From DATJPY01 sp035506135 (GTDB lineage Bacteria > Myxococcota_A > UBA9160 > PR03): 64,000 bases of DNA. Under the pieces are notes generated by a model. It worked only from the letters and a program-made list of their open reading frames with translations, made no database searches and was not told the DNA's origin. Below are positions 16,750-25,702 of the stretch, piece by piece (the stretch's first letter is position 1; the number at the start of each line of letters is the position of its first letter). The position numbers and the translations under genes were made by a program. The stretch lies in assembly GCA_035506135.1 (NCBI GenBank), contig DATJPY010000074.1, positions 3,002 to 67,001 of the forward strand, written 5' to 3'.

Positions 16750-17700
16750 TCAGCTGGCCGGCTCGGAGTCCGTGGCCGGGAGCGGCGCGTCGTGGTCGCC
16801 GAGCGGCAGGTCCGGCGCCGTCGAGTGGGGGGACGTCACGAAGGCGAGGACGCCCGCCGCAGTGAGAAGCAGGCCGAGCCACTGGCGGGGCTGCGCCACC
16901 TCGCCGAGCAGGGCGAGGCTCGCGCCGAGCGAGAGCAGCGGCACGCTCGGCACCACGATCGCGGTCGAGCGCGCGAGGTCGAGTCGCTTGATCGTCTCGT
17001 ACCAGAACAGCGTTCCGACGAACGAGAGCAGCGCCCCCTGCAGCACCAGGATCGGCGCGAGGCGCGCCAGCTCCGCCGGCGGCGGGAGACGACCGGCGCC
17101 GCCGCTCGCCGCCCACACGACCGCCAGGACCGCTCCGCCGAAGACGTAGCGCGCGCCGGTGAGCGCGCGCGCCGGGACGTCGGCGAGGCGGCGCAGCACG
17201 ATCAGGTGCGAGACCTGCCAGCCGAGCGGCGTCGCGAGCAGGAGGCCGACCCCGAGCCACCCCGAGAAGCCGCTCGGGTTCAGCGCCAGGGCGATCCCGG
17301 CGACGATCGCCGCCACGGCGCCGAGGCGACGCGGCGTCAGTGGGTGGCCGAGGAACAGGCGCGCCAGCAGGAGCGAGTAGACCGACTCGATCTGCACGCA
17401 GAGCACCGTCTCGATGGCCGAGGTCCGGCGCGCGCCGGCGAAGAAGAGCAGCGACGTGAGCGCGGTGCCGAGCGCGCCCACTGCGATGAGCCGGGGCACG
17501 CGCCGGCGGTCGGTGAGCCAACCGAGCTCGCCGGTCGCGGCGAGGAGCAGCGCCGCGCAGGCGCCGGCGATCGCGCTCGTGGCGGTGGCGATGAAGAGCG
17601 GATCCGCACGCGCGGTCGTGAGCTTCGCGACGGCGGGGACGAAGGCGCCGTTCAGCGCGCACAGCGCCGCGAAGACGAGACCGACCCGCTCCTGGCGCAC
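16750..17700 (-). CDS. EamA/DMT-superfamily transporter
   Basis: A 316-residue inner-membrane protein with about ten hydrophobic helices in two repeated halves (for example LFIATATSAIAGACAALLLA and LVLQGALLSFVGTLFWY). The family exports amino acids and other small metabolites, generally by proton exchange. Seen: the family-like VLCVQIESVYSLLLARLFLGHPLT in the first half and LSLGASLALLGEVAQPRQW in the second. GTG start with GGAGGAGG upstream. It is divergent from exonuclease III across 41 bases. The substrate cannot be assigned. Confidence 0.85.
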   Translation of the reverse strand: MRQERVGLVFAALCALNGAFVPAVAKLTTARADPLFIATATSAIAGACAALLLAATGELGWLTDRRRVPRLIAVGALGTALTSLLFFAGARRTSAIETVLCVQIESVYSLLLARLFLGHPLTPRRLGAVAAIVAGIALALNPSGFSGWLGVGLLLATPLGWQVSHLIVLRRLADVPARALTGARYVFGGAVLAVVWAASGGAGRLPPPAELARLAPILVLQGALLSFVGTLFWYETIKRLDLARSTAIVVPSVPLLSLGASLALLGEVAQPRQWLGLLLTAAGVLAFVTSPHSTAPDLPLGDHDAPLPATDSEPAS

Positions 17701-17728
17701 AGCCCCTCCTCCGCGAGGCGGCAGACGG

Positions 17729-17734
17729 TAGGAT
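17729..17734 (+). promoter_or_regulatory. -10 box directly before xth start
   Basis: TAGGAT ends 7 bases before the GTG start of the exonuclease III gene, and no Shine-Dalgarno is present between them. Transcription from this box would begin at or next to the start codon, giving a leaderless mRNA. No -35 box is recognised. Confidence 0.45.
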
Positions 17735-17741
17735 CTCCGTC

Positions 17742-18527
17742 GTGCGGATCGCCACCTGGAACATCAACGGGCTGCGCGCGCGGCAGGACCTGCTGCTGCA
17801 CTGGCTGCGCGAGCGCCGCCCCGACCTGGTCGGCCTGCAGGAGCTGAAGCTCGAGGACACGCTCTTCCCGAGCGCGGAGCTCGAGAGCGCCGGCTACCGC
17901 GCCGCCGTGCTCGGACAGCGGAGCTGGAACGGCGTCGCGATCCTGGCGCGCGAGCCGCTCGAGGTGACCGAGCGCGGGCTCCCCAACCAGCACGAGCAGG
18001 GGGCTCGCCTGCTGTCGGCGCGCTGCGCCGGCATCGAGTTCACCACGATCTACGTGCCGAACGGAAAGCACGTCGGGCACCCGGACTTCCCGCGCAAGCT
18101 CGCCTGGCTCGACTCGCTGGCCGTCCACCTGGCGAGCCGAGAGCCGAGGAGCGATCGCGCCGTCCTGTGCGGCGACTTCAACCTGTGCCCGGGCCCGCTC
18201 GACAGCTGGAACGAGGAGGGTCTCGCCGGCAGGATCTTCCACACCGACGAGGAGCGCACCCGCTTCCGCAAGCTGCTCGACGCCGGCTACGTCGACCTCT
18301 TCCGCGCGCACTTCCCCGATACGCAGGCGTTCTCGTGGTGGGACTATCGGGGCGGCGCCTTCCATCGCAAGCAGGGGCTTCGAATCGACCTGCTGCTCGC
18401 GAGCGGACCGCTCGCGACACGCGTCCGCGCGATCGAGATCGACCGCGCCTACCGCAAGAAGGTCGACGGCATGACGCCGTCGGACCACGCGCCGGTCATC
18501 GCGGACCTGGATCTCGCGGCGCCGTGA
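17742..18527 (+). CDS. xth: Exodeoxyribonuclease III (AP endonuclease)
   Basis: A 261-residue Mg-dependent AP endonuclease and 3'-5' exonuclease of the ExoIII/APE1 family, acting in base excision repair. Seen: RIATWNINGLRAR (Asn metal-site strand), GLQELKLED (catalytic Glu), YVPNGK, the GDFNLCP catalytic Asp/Asn block, SWWDYRGGAFHRKQGLRID and the terminal SDHAPV His-Asp pair. Length is normal. It starts at GTG without a ribosome site but directly after a -10 box, which suggests leaderless translation. The 3' end overlaps a convergent membrane-protein gene by 32 bases. A second repair gene (fpg) lies 12 kb away. Confidence 0.93.
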   Translation: MRIATWNINGLRARQDLLLHWLRERRPDLVGLQELKLEDTLFPSAELESAGYRAAVLGQRSWNGVAILAREPLEVTERGLPNQHEQGARLLSARCAGIEFTTIYVPNGKHVGHPDFPRKLAWLDSLAVHLASREPRSDRAVLCGDFNLCPGPLDSWNEEGLAGRIFHTDEERTRFRKLLDAGYVDLFRAHFPDTQAFSWWDYRGGAFHRKQGLRIDLLLASGPLATRVRAIEIDRAYRKKVDGMTPSDHAPVIADLDLAAP

Positions 18528-19686
18528 GCGGAGCCTCGCCGCCCGCGCCGCGCGGCGGCCCCAGGTGCGGGTCGCGCCGGATGGCGGGGCCGCGCCAGAA
18601 GATCCTGCAGCGCGCCACCTCGAGGCCGCGCAGCTCGTCGACGCCGATCTCGCGCGTGTAGCACGAGCGCGGCACGACGAGGAAGACGCTCCCCACGGAC
18701 CAGAGCGCGCAGACGCCGAGCAGCCAGGGTGCGGCGCGCGGCCGCCCTGCGATCGCGAGGCCGCCGGCGACGGCGACCGGCACCCCCAGCATGGAGAGCC
18801 CGCGCAGGAGATCGAGCGCGGTTCGCGTCGGGAACGGCGCGAGCCAGAGCTCGTTCAGGTAGAGCACGGCGAGCGCGGCGCAGAGGATCGCCAGCGCGCG
18901 ATCGCGCGCCCAGAGCGGGCGCGCGCCGAGCAGCGCGAGCGCGAGCATCGGCGGGCTCGCGAGGGGCGCGATCACGTCCGCGACCTCGGCGCTGCTCCAG
19001 CTCGCCGTCGGCCGCAGGTTCTGCGACAGCATGAGCGCGCCGTCCGGGCTGCATCCCGCAGCCAGGTGCGCGGCGAAGAGCGGCGCGAAGCCGAGCGAGC
19101 CGGCGGCGAGCGCCACGAGCGCGCGCCGATCGCGGGCCGCGATCGCCCAGACGCCGCCGGCGAAGCCGAGGAAGAGCGCCGCGAGCGTGTGCACCCAGAA
19201 GGTCGCCGCGAGCGCGAGCGCGGCGCCGACGTAGCGCCTCCGGATGAGGCGACCCATTGCGAAGAAGGCGATCCCGAAGCCGGCCGCCTCGACCTTCGGG
19301 ATGCACCACGAAAGAGAGAAGGCGTACGGCCAGAGGGCGGCAAGCGCGGCGGAGGCAGCCGGCAGCGCGGCCGCGCGCTGGAAGGACCGGAATCCCGCGA
19401 TGTAGACCACCGCGGCCGCGAAGGCGAAGAGCTTCGTGTAGGCCGCCAGACCGACCGCGGGGGCCAGCAGGGCACCGAGCGCGTGGTAGACCGGCGGATA
19501 GACCGAGCGGAGCGCCGGCTCGGTCGCGAAGAGCTCGATCAGGCGAAGGTGCAGGAACAGGTCGGCGCCGCCCCAGAGGCCGGGGCGCTGCACGAGGAGC
19601 CAGGCATGCAGGGCGAGCGCGAGCGCGGCGCAGGCCCAGAACCATCGGTCGCCCGGGTCGCGCGGGCGCGCCTCCGCCTGTTCCAC
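18496..19686 (-). CDS. Polytopic membrane protein, possible GT-C-like glycosyltransferase
   Basis: A 396-residue integral membrane protein with about ten hydrophobic helices (for example WACAALALALHAWLLV, LAAYTKLFAFAAAVVYIAG, LFLGFAGGVWAIAA). The first periplasmic loop contains LWGGADLFLHLRLIELF, an acidic loop in the place where GT-C transferases keep a DxD/DE motif, but no certain catalytic signature is visible. GTG start with GAGGAG 5 bases upstream. It lies on the other side of the 24-bp palindrome from the TetR gene, so it could be under the same repressor. Overlaps xth at the tail by 32 bases. Confidence 0.6.
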   Translation of the reverse strand: MEQAEARPRDPGDRWFWACAALALALHAWLLVQRPGLWGGADLFLHLRLIELFATEPALRSVYPPVYHALGALLAPAVGLAAYTKLFAFAAAVVYIAGFRSFQRAAALPAASAALAALWPYAFSLSWCIPKVEAAGFGIAFFAMGRLIRRRYVGAALALAATFWVHTLAALFLGFAGGVWAIAARDRRALVALAAGSLGFAPLFAAHLAAGCSPDGALMLSQNLRPTASWSSAEVADVIAPLASPPMLALALLGARPLWARDRALAILCAALAVLYLNELWLAPFPTRTALDLLRGLSMLGVPVAVAGGLAIAGRPRAAPWLLGVCALWSVGSVFLVVPRSCYTREIGVDELRGLEVARCRIFWRGPAIRRDPHLGPPRGAGGEAPLTAPRDPGPR

Positions 19687-19799
19687 CGCGCTCCTCGCGA
19701 TTGCAGCCAGCCCCCGAGCGGCGCCGCAGCGTAGCCCGCGCGGGCCCGCCCGATCGAGCCGCGCGTGGCCCGCCCCCTCCCTAGTTGGCTGGCGTGGCA

Positions 19800-19823
19800 A
19801 ATCTACCTGCGCGCAGGTAGATT
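19800..19823. promoter_or_regulatory. 24-bp perfect palindrome, probable TetR operator
   Basis: The half-site AATCTACCTGCG is followed immediately by its exact reverse complement, so all 24 bases are symmetric. The right arm contains TAGATT (19818-19823), a -10-like box ending 7 bases before the tetR ATG; GTGGCA lies 18 bases upstream of it. Repressor bound here would cover its own -10 region, the classic autoregulation layout. The site lies between tetR-P450-fusion-Rieske (+) and a membrane protein gene (-). Confidence 0.8.
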
Positions 19824-19830
19824 GCGGCCG

Positions 19831-20547
19831 ATGGCGAGCCAGCCCTCCCCGGAGCGCCGCGCCGGACCCATGCGCGAGGGATCGCAGCGCTCCTCCGAGG
19901 GACGGCTCGGCCCCCGCGCCGAGCGCACCCGCGCCGCCATCCTGCGGGCGGCCGAGGCCCTCTTCGCCGAGGGCGGCTTCGCATCGACTCGCCTCGAAGA
20001 CGTCGCCAGCGCGGTCGGCATCCGCCGCGCCTCGCTCTTCTACTACTTCCGCGACAAGGTCGAGCTCTACGAGGCGGTGCTCGGCGACGTGCTCGGCGGT
20101 CTGCGCGAGCAGCTCGAGCCGGTGCTGCTCGGACCTGGCACGCTGGCGGAGCGCGCCGAGGCCGCCGTCTCCGCCTGGATCGACTTCATCTCGCTGCGCC
20201 CCGCGCTCGCGCGGCTCCTGCTGCGCGAGGTCGCCGACGGCAGCCCCACGCGCGAGCCGCCGCTGGCGCGGCAGATCCGGCCGTTCTTCGAGATGGTCGA
20301 GCGCGTCCTCGCGGCCAGCGCCGGCGATCCCCTGGTGCGCCGCGCACCGGTCGATCCGGTGAACCTCGCCAGCTCGATCGCCGGCTCGACGGTGTTCTTC
20401 GTCGCGGCGATGCCGACGCTGCTGCCCGGCCTGCACTTCGATCCGCTCGCGCCCGAGCGGCTCGAGGCCCACCGCCGCGAGATGCTCGGCATCACGCGCC
20501 GCCTGCTCGGATCGCGCGAGGCCGACAACGGGAGGGAGACGACATGA
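19831..20547 (+). CDS. TetR-family regulator of the P450-fusion-Rieske operon
   Basis: A 238-residue TetR-type repressor. About 35 charged, Ser/Arg-rich residues precede the helix-turn-helix: RAAILRAAEALFAEGGFAST, then LEDVASAVGIRRASLFYYF and DKVELYEAVL. The C-terminal ligand-binding half is helical. I place the start at ATG 19831, just after the operator; a further-upstream GTG in frame would bury the palindrome in the coding region. There is no Shine-Dalgarno, but a -10 box ends 7 bases before the start (leaderless candidate). The stop overlaps the P450 start (ATGA). Its ligand is presumably the hydrophobic substrate of this operon (inference). Confidence 0.88.
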   Translation: MASQPSPERRAGPMREGSQRSSEGRLGPRAERTRAAILRAAEALFAEGGFASTRLEDVASAVGIRRASLFYYFRDKVELYEAVLGDVLGGLREQLEPVLLGPGTLAERAEAAVSAWIDFISLRPALARLLLREVADGSPTREPPLARQIRPFFEMVERVLAASAGDPLVRRAPVDPVNLASSIAGSTVFFVAAMPTLLPGLHFDPLAPERLEAHRREMLGITRRLLGSREADNGRETT

Positions 20548-21818
20548 CCGAGTCCCACTTCGACACCATGCGTCGCGCTTACGCCGAGGCCGCGAAGGAG
20601 ACCGATCCCTTCGAGAGGTTCAACCGCGCGCAGGGCATGGGGCAGGTGCGCGACCCGTACGCCGGGCTGGCGGCCATGCGCGAGGCCACCCCGGTGCACA
20701 AGCTCGACCTGAAGGCGATCTTCGCGGGAGCGCGCCAGGCCGTCTCCGGGATGCCCGACACGATCTACACGGTGCTCAGCTACGACGGGGTCTGGGAGGT
20801 GCTGCGCGACGGCGCGAGATTCTCGTCCGCCGGCTACTCGCGCAGCATGGGGATCGTGATGGGACACACGATCCTCGAGATGGATGGCGAGGAGCACATC
20901 CGCTACCGCGGGCTGATCTCGAAGGCGTTCACGCGCCGCGCGCTCGAGCGCTGGGAGCGCGATCTCGTTCGACCCGTCATCTCGGAGTACGTCGACCGCT
21001 TCGCCGAGCGCGGCAGCGCGGACCTGGTGCGCGAGCTGACGTTTCCGTTCCCGGTGCGCGTCATCGCGGGCATGATGGGCATCCCGAAGGACCAGCTCGA
21101 ACGCTTCCATCGGCTCGCCATCGAGCTGATCAGCGTCGGCGTCGACTGGGAAGGCGGCTTGCGCGCCTCGCGCGAGCTCGGCGAGCTCTTCACCGAAGTG
21201 ATCCGGGAGCGGCGCCGCAAGCCGGAGGAGGACCTGATCAGCGTGCTCGCGCACGCCGAGCTCAACGGCCTGCGCCTCAGCGACGACGAGATCCTCGCCT
21301 TCCTGCGGCTGCTCGCGCCTGCCGGCGCCGAGACCACGTATCGCTCCTCGAGCAACCTGCTCTTCGGGCTGCTCTCGAGCCCGGACCAGCTCGACGCGCT
21401 GCGCCACGATCCCGCGCTGATGGCCCAGGCGATCGAGGAGGGGCTGCGCTGGGAGCCGCCGCTGCTCAACATCATGCGCACCGCCACCGTGGACACGGAG
21501 CTCTGCGGGGTCCCGATCCCCGCCGGCTCGGCGGTGTCGGTCAACCTGGGCGCCGCGAACCGTGACCCCTCGCGCTGGCCGGAGCCCGACCGCTTCGACC
21601 TGTTCCGCACGCCGAAGCCCCACATCGCGTTCGCGTTCGGGCAACACGTCTGTCTCGGCATGCACCTGGCGCGCATGGAGACGCGCGTGCTGCTCGAGAC
21701 GCTCTTCGAGCGGCTGCCGGGGATGCGGCTCGACCCGAAGGCCGAGGACGTGCACATCACCGGGATGATCTTCCGCTCGCCGCTCGCGCTGCCCGTGGTC
21801 TTCGAGGCGGCGCGATGA
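20544..21818 (+). CDS. Cytochrome P450 (bacterial class I, CYP)
   Basis: A 424-residue soluble P450 monooxygenase. Seen: the I-helix oxygen-activation motif AGAETT at residues 260-265 (acid plus Thr), the ExxR in EEGLR near 300, and the heme-ligand loop FAFGQHVCLGMHLA with Cys370. The N-terminus lacks a membrane anchor. It needs ferredoxin and reductase partners that are not in this operon. The start overlaps the tetR stop and the stop overlaps the fusion-gene start, so all are co-translated. The nearby SCP2 domain and Rieske oxygenase suggest a lipophilic, perhaps terpenoid or steroid-like, substrate; this is inference. Confidence 0.93.
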   Translation: MTESHFDTMRRAYAEAAKETDPFERFNRAQGMGQVRDPYAGLAAMREATPVHKLDLKAIFAGARQAVSGMPDTIYTVLSYDGVWEVLRDGARFSSAGYSRSMGIVMGHTILEMDGEEHIRYRGLISKAFTRRALERWERDLVRPVISEYVDRFAERGSADLVRELTFPFPVRVIAGMMGIPKDQLERFHRLAIELISVGVDWEGGLRASRELGELFTEVIRERRRKPEEDLISVLAHAELNGLRLSDDEILAFLRLLAPAGAETTYRSSSNLLFGLLSSPDQLDALRHDPALMAQAIEEGLRWEPPLLNIMRTATVDTELCGVPIPAGSAVSVNLGAANRDPSRWPEPDRFDLFRTPKPHIAFAFGQHVCLGMHLARMETRVLLETLFERLPGMRLDPKAEDVHITGMIFRSPLALPVVFEAAR

Positions 21819-24800
21819 GCGCGAGCTACGTCCTCGGCCTCGACGCGGGGGGCGGGAGCGGGCGCGCGCTGCTCGTCGACGTCGAGCGGGGTCCGGTGGC
21901 GAGCGCGCGCCGTCCCTGGCTCCACCCCGCGGCGCCCGGGACCTTCGGCCTGGGCATCGACCTCGACCTCGACGGGATCTGGGCGGCCTTCGCGAGCGCC
22001 ACCCGCGAGGTGCTCGCGCGAGGCGGTGCGCGGCCGGAGCAGGTGATCGGCGTCGCCGCGACCGGCATGCGCTTCGCGTCGATCGTGCTCGACGGCCAGG
22101 AGCGCGTGCTGCTGGCCGCCTCGAACCGCGACGGCCGCGCGACCGGCTCCGCGATCGAGCTGGCGACCCAGCGCGGCGCAGCGCTTCAGCAGCGCACCGG
22201 CCACTGGCCGACGCCCATCTCGGCGCTCGCGCGCCTGCGCTGGATGGCGCGCGAGCAGCCCGCACAGGCGGCGCACGCCGCGCACCTCCTCGCGATCAGC
22301 GACTGGATCGCGCGGCGCCTCGGCGGCGCCATCGCGAGCGAGCCGACGCAGGCCAGCACCACCGGTCTGTTCGACGTCACCGCGCGCGCCTGGGCCGCGG
22401 GGCTCGCCGACGAGCTGGAGCTGCCGAGCCGGCTGCTGCCGGAGCTCGTCGAGCCGGGCACGCGCATCGGTACGCTCGGCGAGGAGGCCGCCGCCGCGCT
22501 CGGCCTGCGAGCCGGGACATCGATCGCCGCCGGCGGCGCCGACACGCAGTTCGGCCTCCTCGGCCTCGGCGCGCTGCACGCGGGCGATGCCGCCTTCGTC
22601 GCCGGCACCAGCGCGCCGCTCCAGCTCGTGGTCGAGCAGCCGCTGATCGACGCCGAGGTGCGCGCCTGGACCGAGTGCCACGTCGCTCCCGGGCGCTGGG
22701 TGCTCGAGTGCAACGCCGGCCCGCTCGGCGAGTCGCTCGCCTGGACGGCCGAGCTCCTCTTCGCCGACTCTGCCGACCCCGTCGCGCGCCTCTTCGCGGA
22801 GGCCGCGCGCTCGCAGCCCGGCGCGGCCGGCATGCTCGCGTGCTTCGGCGCGCCGGTCTCCGACGGCCGCGCGCTCGCGCTCCCGGTGGCGAACCTGTCC
22901 TTCTCGCCGATGCTCGCCGCCGACGACCCCGAGCGCCGCCGCCACGTCGCGCGCGCGGCGGTCGAGGCGGCCGCCTTCGCGCTGCGCGCGAACCTCGATC
23001 AGCTCACGAGCGTGTCCGGCGCGGCGCCGCGCTCGATCGCGCTCGGCGGCGGCCTCTCCCGGAGCGAGACCTGGCTCTCGATCGCCGCGGCGGCGCTCGG
23101 CCAGCCGCTGCGCCTCGCGCCCACGCAGGAGGCGAGCGCGCTCGGCGCGGCGATCTGCGCCGGCGTCGCCGCCGGCGCCTGGCCCGACCTCGATGCCGCC
23201 GCCGGTGCCGTGCTCGGCCCCGCCCGCTCGACCGATCCGGACGCCGGCACAGCGCAGCTCTACCAGCGCCTGCACCCGATCTGGCTTCGCCACGCGCTCG
23301 CGCGCAGCAGCGCGAATGCCGTGGCCTCCGAGCTGATGCTGCCCGAGGTGCTGCGCGCGCGCGGCGCCGAGCTCTCGGCGGCCACCGCCGCGCCGCGCCC
23401 GCGCATGCTCGCGACGGCCGATCTCGACGCCGACTCGCTCGCCGCGCTGCGCGCGCTCGGGCCGGTCGAGTACGCGAGCTTCCGCGAGGCGATGCGCCTG
23501 CTCGCCGGGCCGGCCCTGGTCGAGGCGCTCGAGGGCATCGAGGTCTTCGTGACCGAGATCGACGTGCTCGACGCCGCCTCGCTCGAGAAGCTGCCGGCGC
23601 TGCGCGCCGTCGCCACCTGCCGCGGCGACGCGGTCAACGTCGACATCGCCGCGTGTACCGCGCACGGGGTCCCGGTGCTGCACGCCCCCGGGCGGAACGC
23701 GGAGGCCGTGGCGGACCTCGCCGTCGGCTTCGCGCTGATGCTGCTGCGCAGGCTCCCGGAGGCCACCGCGTTCCTGCGCCAGCCCGGGATCGAGGCGGGC
23801 GACCTCGGCCGGATGGGCCAGGCCTTCGGCCGGCTGCGCGGGCGCGAGCTCGGCGGCAAGACGGTCGGCCTGGTCGGTCTCGGCGCGGTCGGCCGCGCCG
23901 TCGCGCGGCGGCTGCGCGGCTTCGGCGCTCGCGTGCTGGTCGCCGATCCCTTCGCGACGCGCGAGCAGGCGGCGCTCTCCGACGCCTCCCTGGTGTCGCT
24001 CGACGAGCTGCTCGAGCAGAGCGACGTGGTGAGCCTCCACGCGCCGCTGAACGCCGCCACGCGCGGCCTGCTCGGGATGCGCGAGCTCGCGCGGCTCAAG
24101 CCGGGGGCCCTCCTGGTGAACACCGCGCGCGCGGCGCTGGTCGACGAGGAGGCGCTGCGGGTGGGGCTCGGCAGCGGCCACATCGGCGGCGCGGCGATCG
24201 ACGTGTTCGAGATCGAGCCGCCCGGCTCCGATCATCCCCTGCTGCAGCTCGAGAACGTGATCGCGACGCCCCACGTGGGCGGCAACACGGCCGAGGTGGG
24301 CGGCCACCAGGGCCGCATCGTGGCGGCAGACCTCTCGCGCCTGCTGCGCGGCGAGCGGCCGCACCACGTGCTGAACCCGGAGGTGCTCGAGCGCTTCGAC
24401 TGGCGCGCCCCGCGCCCGATCCCCGACCGCGCCGCCCTCGACGCCCTCGACCAGCGCTCCGGCCCCGCCGTCTCCGACCTCCAGCGCGACGCGCAGGGCG
24501 CTCGCCGATCCACACCTCCCGTCGCATCAGAAGCAACCCGATCGCCTGAAGTATCGGCCAGCGCCCGCGAAGCGGGCGCGCGCAGCGAGGCGGAGCCGAG
24601 CGAAGTCGAAAGACGTGCTGCAGCTCAGCAACCCGCCCACGACACCATGCACCGCATCCTCGAGCGCTTCGTCGCCCGCACCGTCGCCGACGAGGGCCTG
24701 CAGCGCTTTGCCGCGGACCGCGACGTGACGCTCCACTTCACGCTGACCGATCTCGCGCTGGCGTTCTGGCTGCGGCTGCGCGGCGCCGCGAGCGGCGGTC

Positions 24801-25702
24801 TCGGAGCGCCGGACGCGCGGCCCGAGGTCGACCTGAAGCTCCGCGCCGACGTCCTGGATGGCATGTTCACCGGTCGCGTCAACCCGATGCAGGCTGCGAT
24901 GAACGGCCGCCTCTCGTTCACGGGCGACGCCGCGAAGGCGATGACGCTGCAGCAGCTCCAGCCCGACCTCGCCCGCCACTACCGCGCGGCGCGCGAGGAG
25001 GTCGGAGACCCGGGCGACCTGTCCGCGCTCCCCGATCCCGCGGGCACGGCGAGCGCCCCGGCCCGCCCGGCGGGGCCCGGCGACGTCCGCGTCGAGCTGG
25101 TGCAGATCGTGAACGAGCTCTATGCGCAGGAGCTGATCACGGCGACCGGCGGCAACGTGAGCGCGCGCGCCGGGAGCGAGGTCTGGATCACGCCGAGCCA
25201 GCTCTTCAAGGGCGATCTGCGCCCGGAGATCCTGGTTCGCATCGACCTCGACGGCCAGCCGCTCGATCCGGGCGCCGCGGCGCCGTCGAGCGAGCGCCTC
25301 ATGCACTGTTCGGTGTACCGCGCCAGGCCGCAGGCGACGGCGGTGGTCCACGCGCACGCGCCGAATGCCACGATCCTGGCGAACGCGGGCCTGCCCTTCC
25401 TCCCCATCTCCACCGAGGCGGCGTTCTTCGGGAACATCCCGCGCGTTCCCTTCATCATGCCGGGCACCGAGGCGCTCGCGAAGGCGGTCGAGGAGGCGGC
25501 GCGCGAGAGCTGGGCCGTGCTGCTGGTGAACCACGGCCTGCTGGTCGGCGGCCGCAGCCTGCGGCGGGCGGCGGACATGGTGGAGATCGTCGAGCGCTCC
25601 GCCGAGGTGATCCTCGGCTGCTACCGGCTCGGCAAGGAGCCGCCGACGCTGCCGGACGACGTGGTGACCCAGCTCCGCTCGATGGGAGACCTGGTGGCAT
25701 GA
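21815..25702 (+). CDS. Four-domain fusion: FGGY kinase, D-2-hydroxyacid dehydrogenase, SCP2, class II aldolase
   Basis: A 1295-residue single reading frame. Residues 5-500: FGGY carbohydrate kinase (LDAGGGSGRALLVD phosphate loop; STTGLFD at 181; GGADTQ at 240-245 with catalytic Asp; ALGGGLSRSE at 409 and EASALGAA for adenosine). Residues 528-865: D-isomer 2-hydroxyacid dehydrogenase with the NAD loop GLGAVG at 688-693 and the catalytic set Arg772, Glu799 or Glu801, His820. Residues 866-943: Ser/Ala/Glu/Arg-rich linker. Residues 945-1052: SCP2 sterol-carrier domain. Residues 1090-1290: class II aldolase/epimerase with TGGNVSAR, Glu1160 and zinc ligands His1179, His1181, His1240. All three catalytic sets look intact. 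Starts overlap on both sides (ATGA). An ATG at 24647 could start a separate SCP2-aldolase, but it has no ribosome site. Confidence 0.88.
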   Translation: MSASYVLGLDAGGGSGRALLVDVERGPVASARRPWLHPAAPGTFGLGIDLDLDGIWAAFASATREVLARGGARPEQVIGVAATGMRFASIVLDGQERVLLAASNRDGRATGSAIELATQRGAALQQRTGHWPTPISALARLRWMAREQPAQAAHAAHLLAISDWIARRLGGAIASEPTQASTTGLFDVTARAWAAGLADELELPSRLLPELVEPGTRIGTLGEEAAAALGLRAGTSIAAGGADTQFGLLGLGALHAGDAAFVAGTSAPLQLVVEQPLIDAEVRAWTECHVAPGRWVLECNAGPLGESLAWTAELLFADSADPVARLFAEAARSQPGAAGMLACFGAPVSDGRALALPVANLSFSPMLAADDPERRRHVARAAVEAAAFALRANLDQLTSVSGAAPRSIALGGGLSRSETWLSIAAAALGQPLRLAPTQEASALGAAICAGVAAGAWPDLDAAAGAVLGPARSTDPDAGTAQLYQRLHPIWLRHALARSSANAVASELMLPEVLRARGAELSAATAAPRPRMLATADLDADSLAALRALGPVEYASFREAMRLLAGPALVEALEGIEVFVTEIDVLDAASLEKLPALRAVATCRGDAVNVDIAACTAHGVPVLHAPGRNAEAVADLAVGFALMLLRRLPEATAFLRQPGIEAGDLGRMGQAFGRLRGRELGGKTVGLVGLGAVGRAVARRLRGFGARVLVADPFATREQAALSDASLVSLDELLEQSDVVSLHAPLNAATRGLLGMRELARLKPGALLVNTARAALVDEEALRVGLGSGHIGGAAIDVFEIEPPGSDHPLLQLENVIATPHVGGNTAEVGGHQGRIVAADLSRLLRGERPHHVLNPEVLERFDWRAPRPIPDRAALDALDQRSGPAVSDLQRDAQGARRSTPPVASEATRSPEVSASAREAGARSEAEPSEVERRAAAQQPAHDTMHRILERFVARTVADEGLQRFAADRDVTLHFTLTDLALAFWLRLRGAASGGLGAPDARPEVDLKLRADVLDGMFTGRVNPMQAAMNGRLSFTGDAAKAMTLQQLQPDLARHYRAAREEVGDPGDLSALPDPAGTASAPARPAGPGDVRVELVQIVNELYAQELITATGGNVSARAGSEVWITPSQLFKGDLRPEILVRIDLDGQPLDPGAAAPSSERLMHCSVYRARPQATAVVHAHAPNATILANAGLPFLPISTEAAFFGNIPRVPFIMPGTEALAKAVEEAARESWAVLLVNHGLLVGGRSLRRAADMVEIVERSAEVILGCYRLGKEPPTLPDDVVTQLRSMGDLVA
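24561..24579. repeat. GC-rich hairpin inside the fusion-gene linker
   Basis: GCGCCCGC and GCGGGCGC form a perfect 8-bp stem around a GAA loop, within the region that encodes the low-complexity linker (residues 866-943). Flanking bases are rich in GAGCGA/AGCGAAG words, like the 48-bp repeats at the end of the gene. This resembles an intergenic repeat that has been captured in frame rather than a folded domain. Confidence 0.7.

Noticed and set aside
24647..25702. Separate SCP2-aldolase gene starting at ATG 24647
   Set aside because: No ribosome site or promoter-like box precedes it and the frame is continuous with the upstream domains, so one gene is the simpler reading. Kept as an alternative in the fusion entry.
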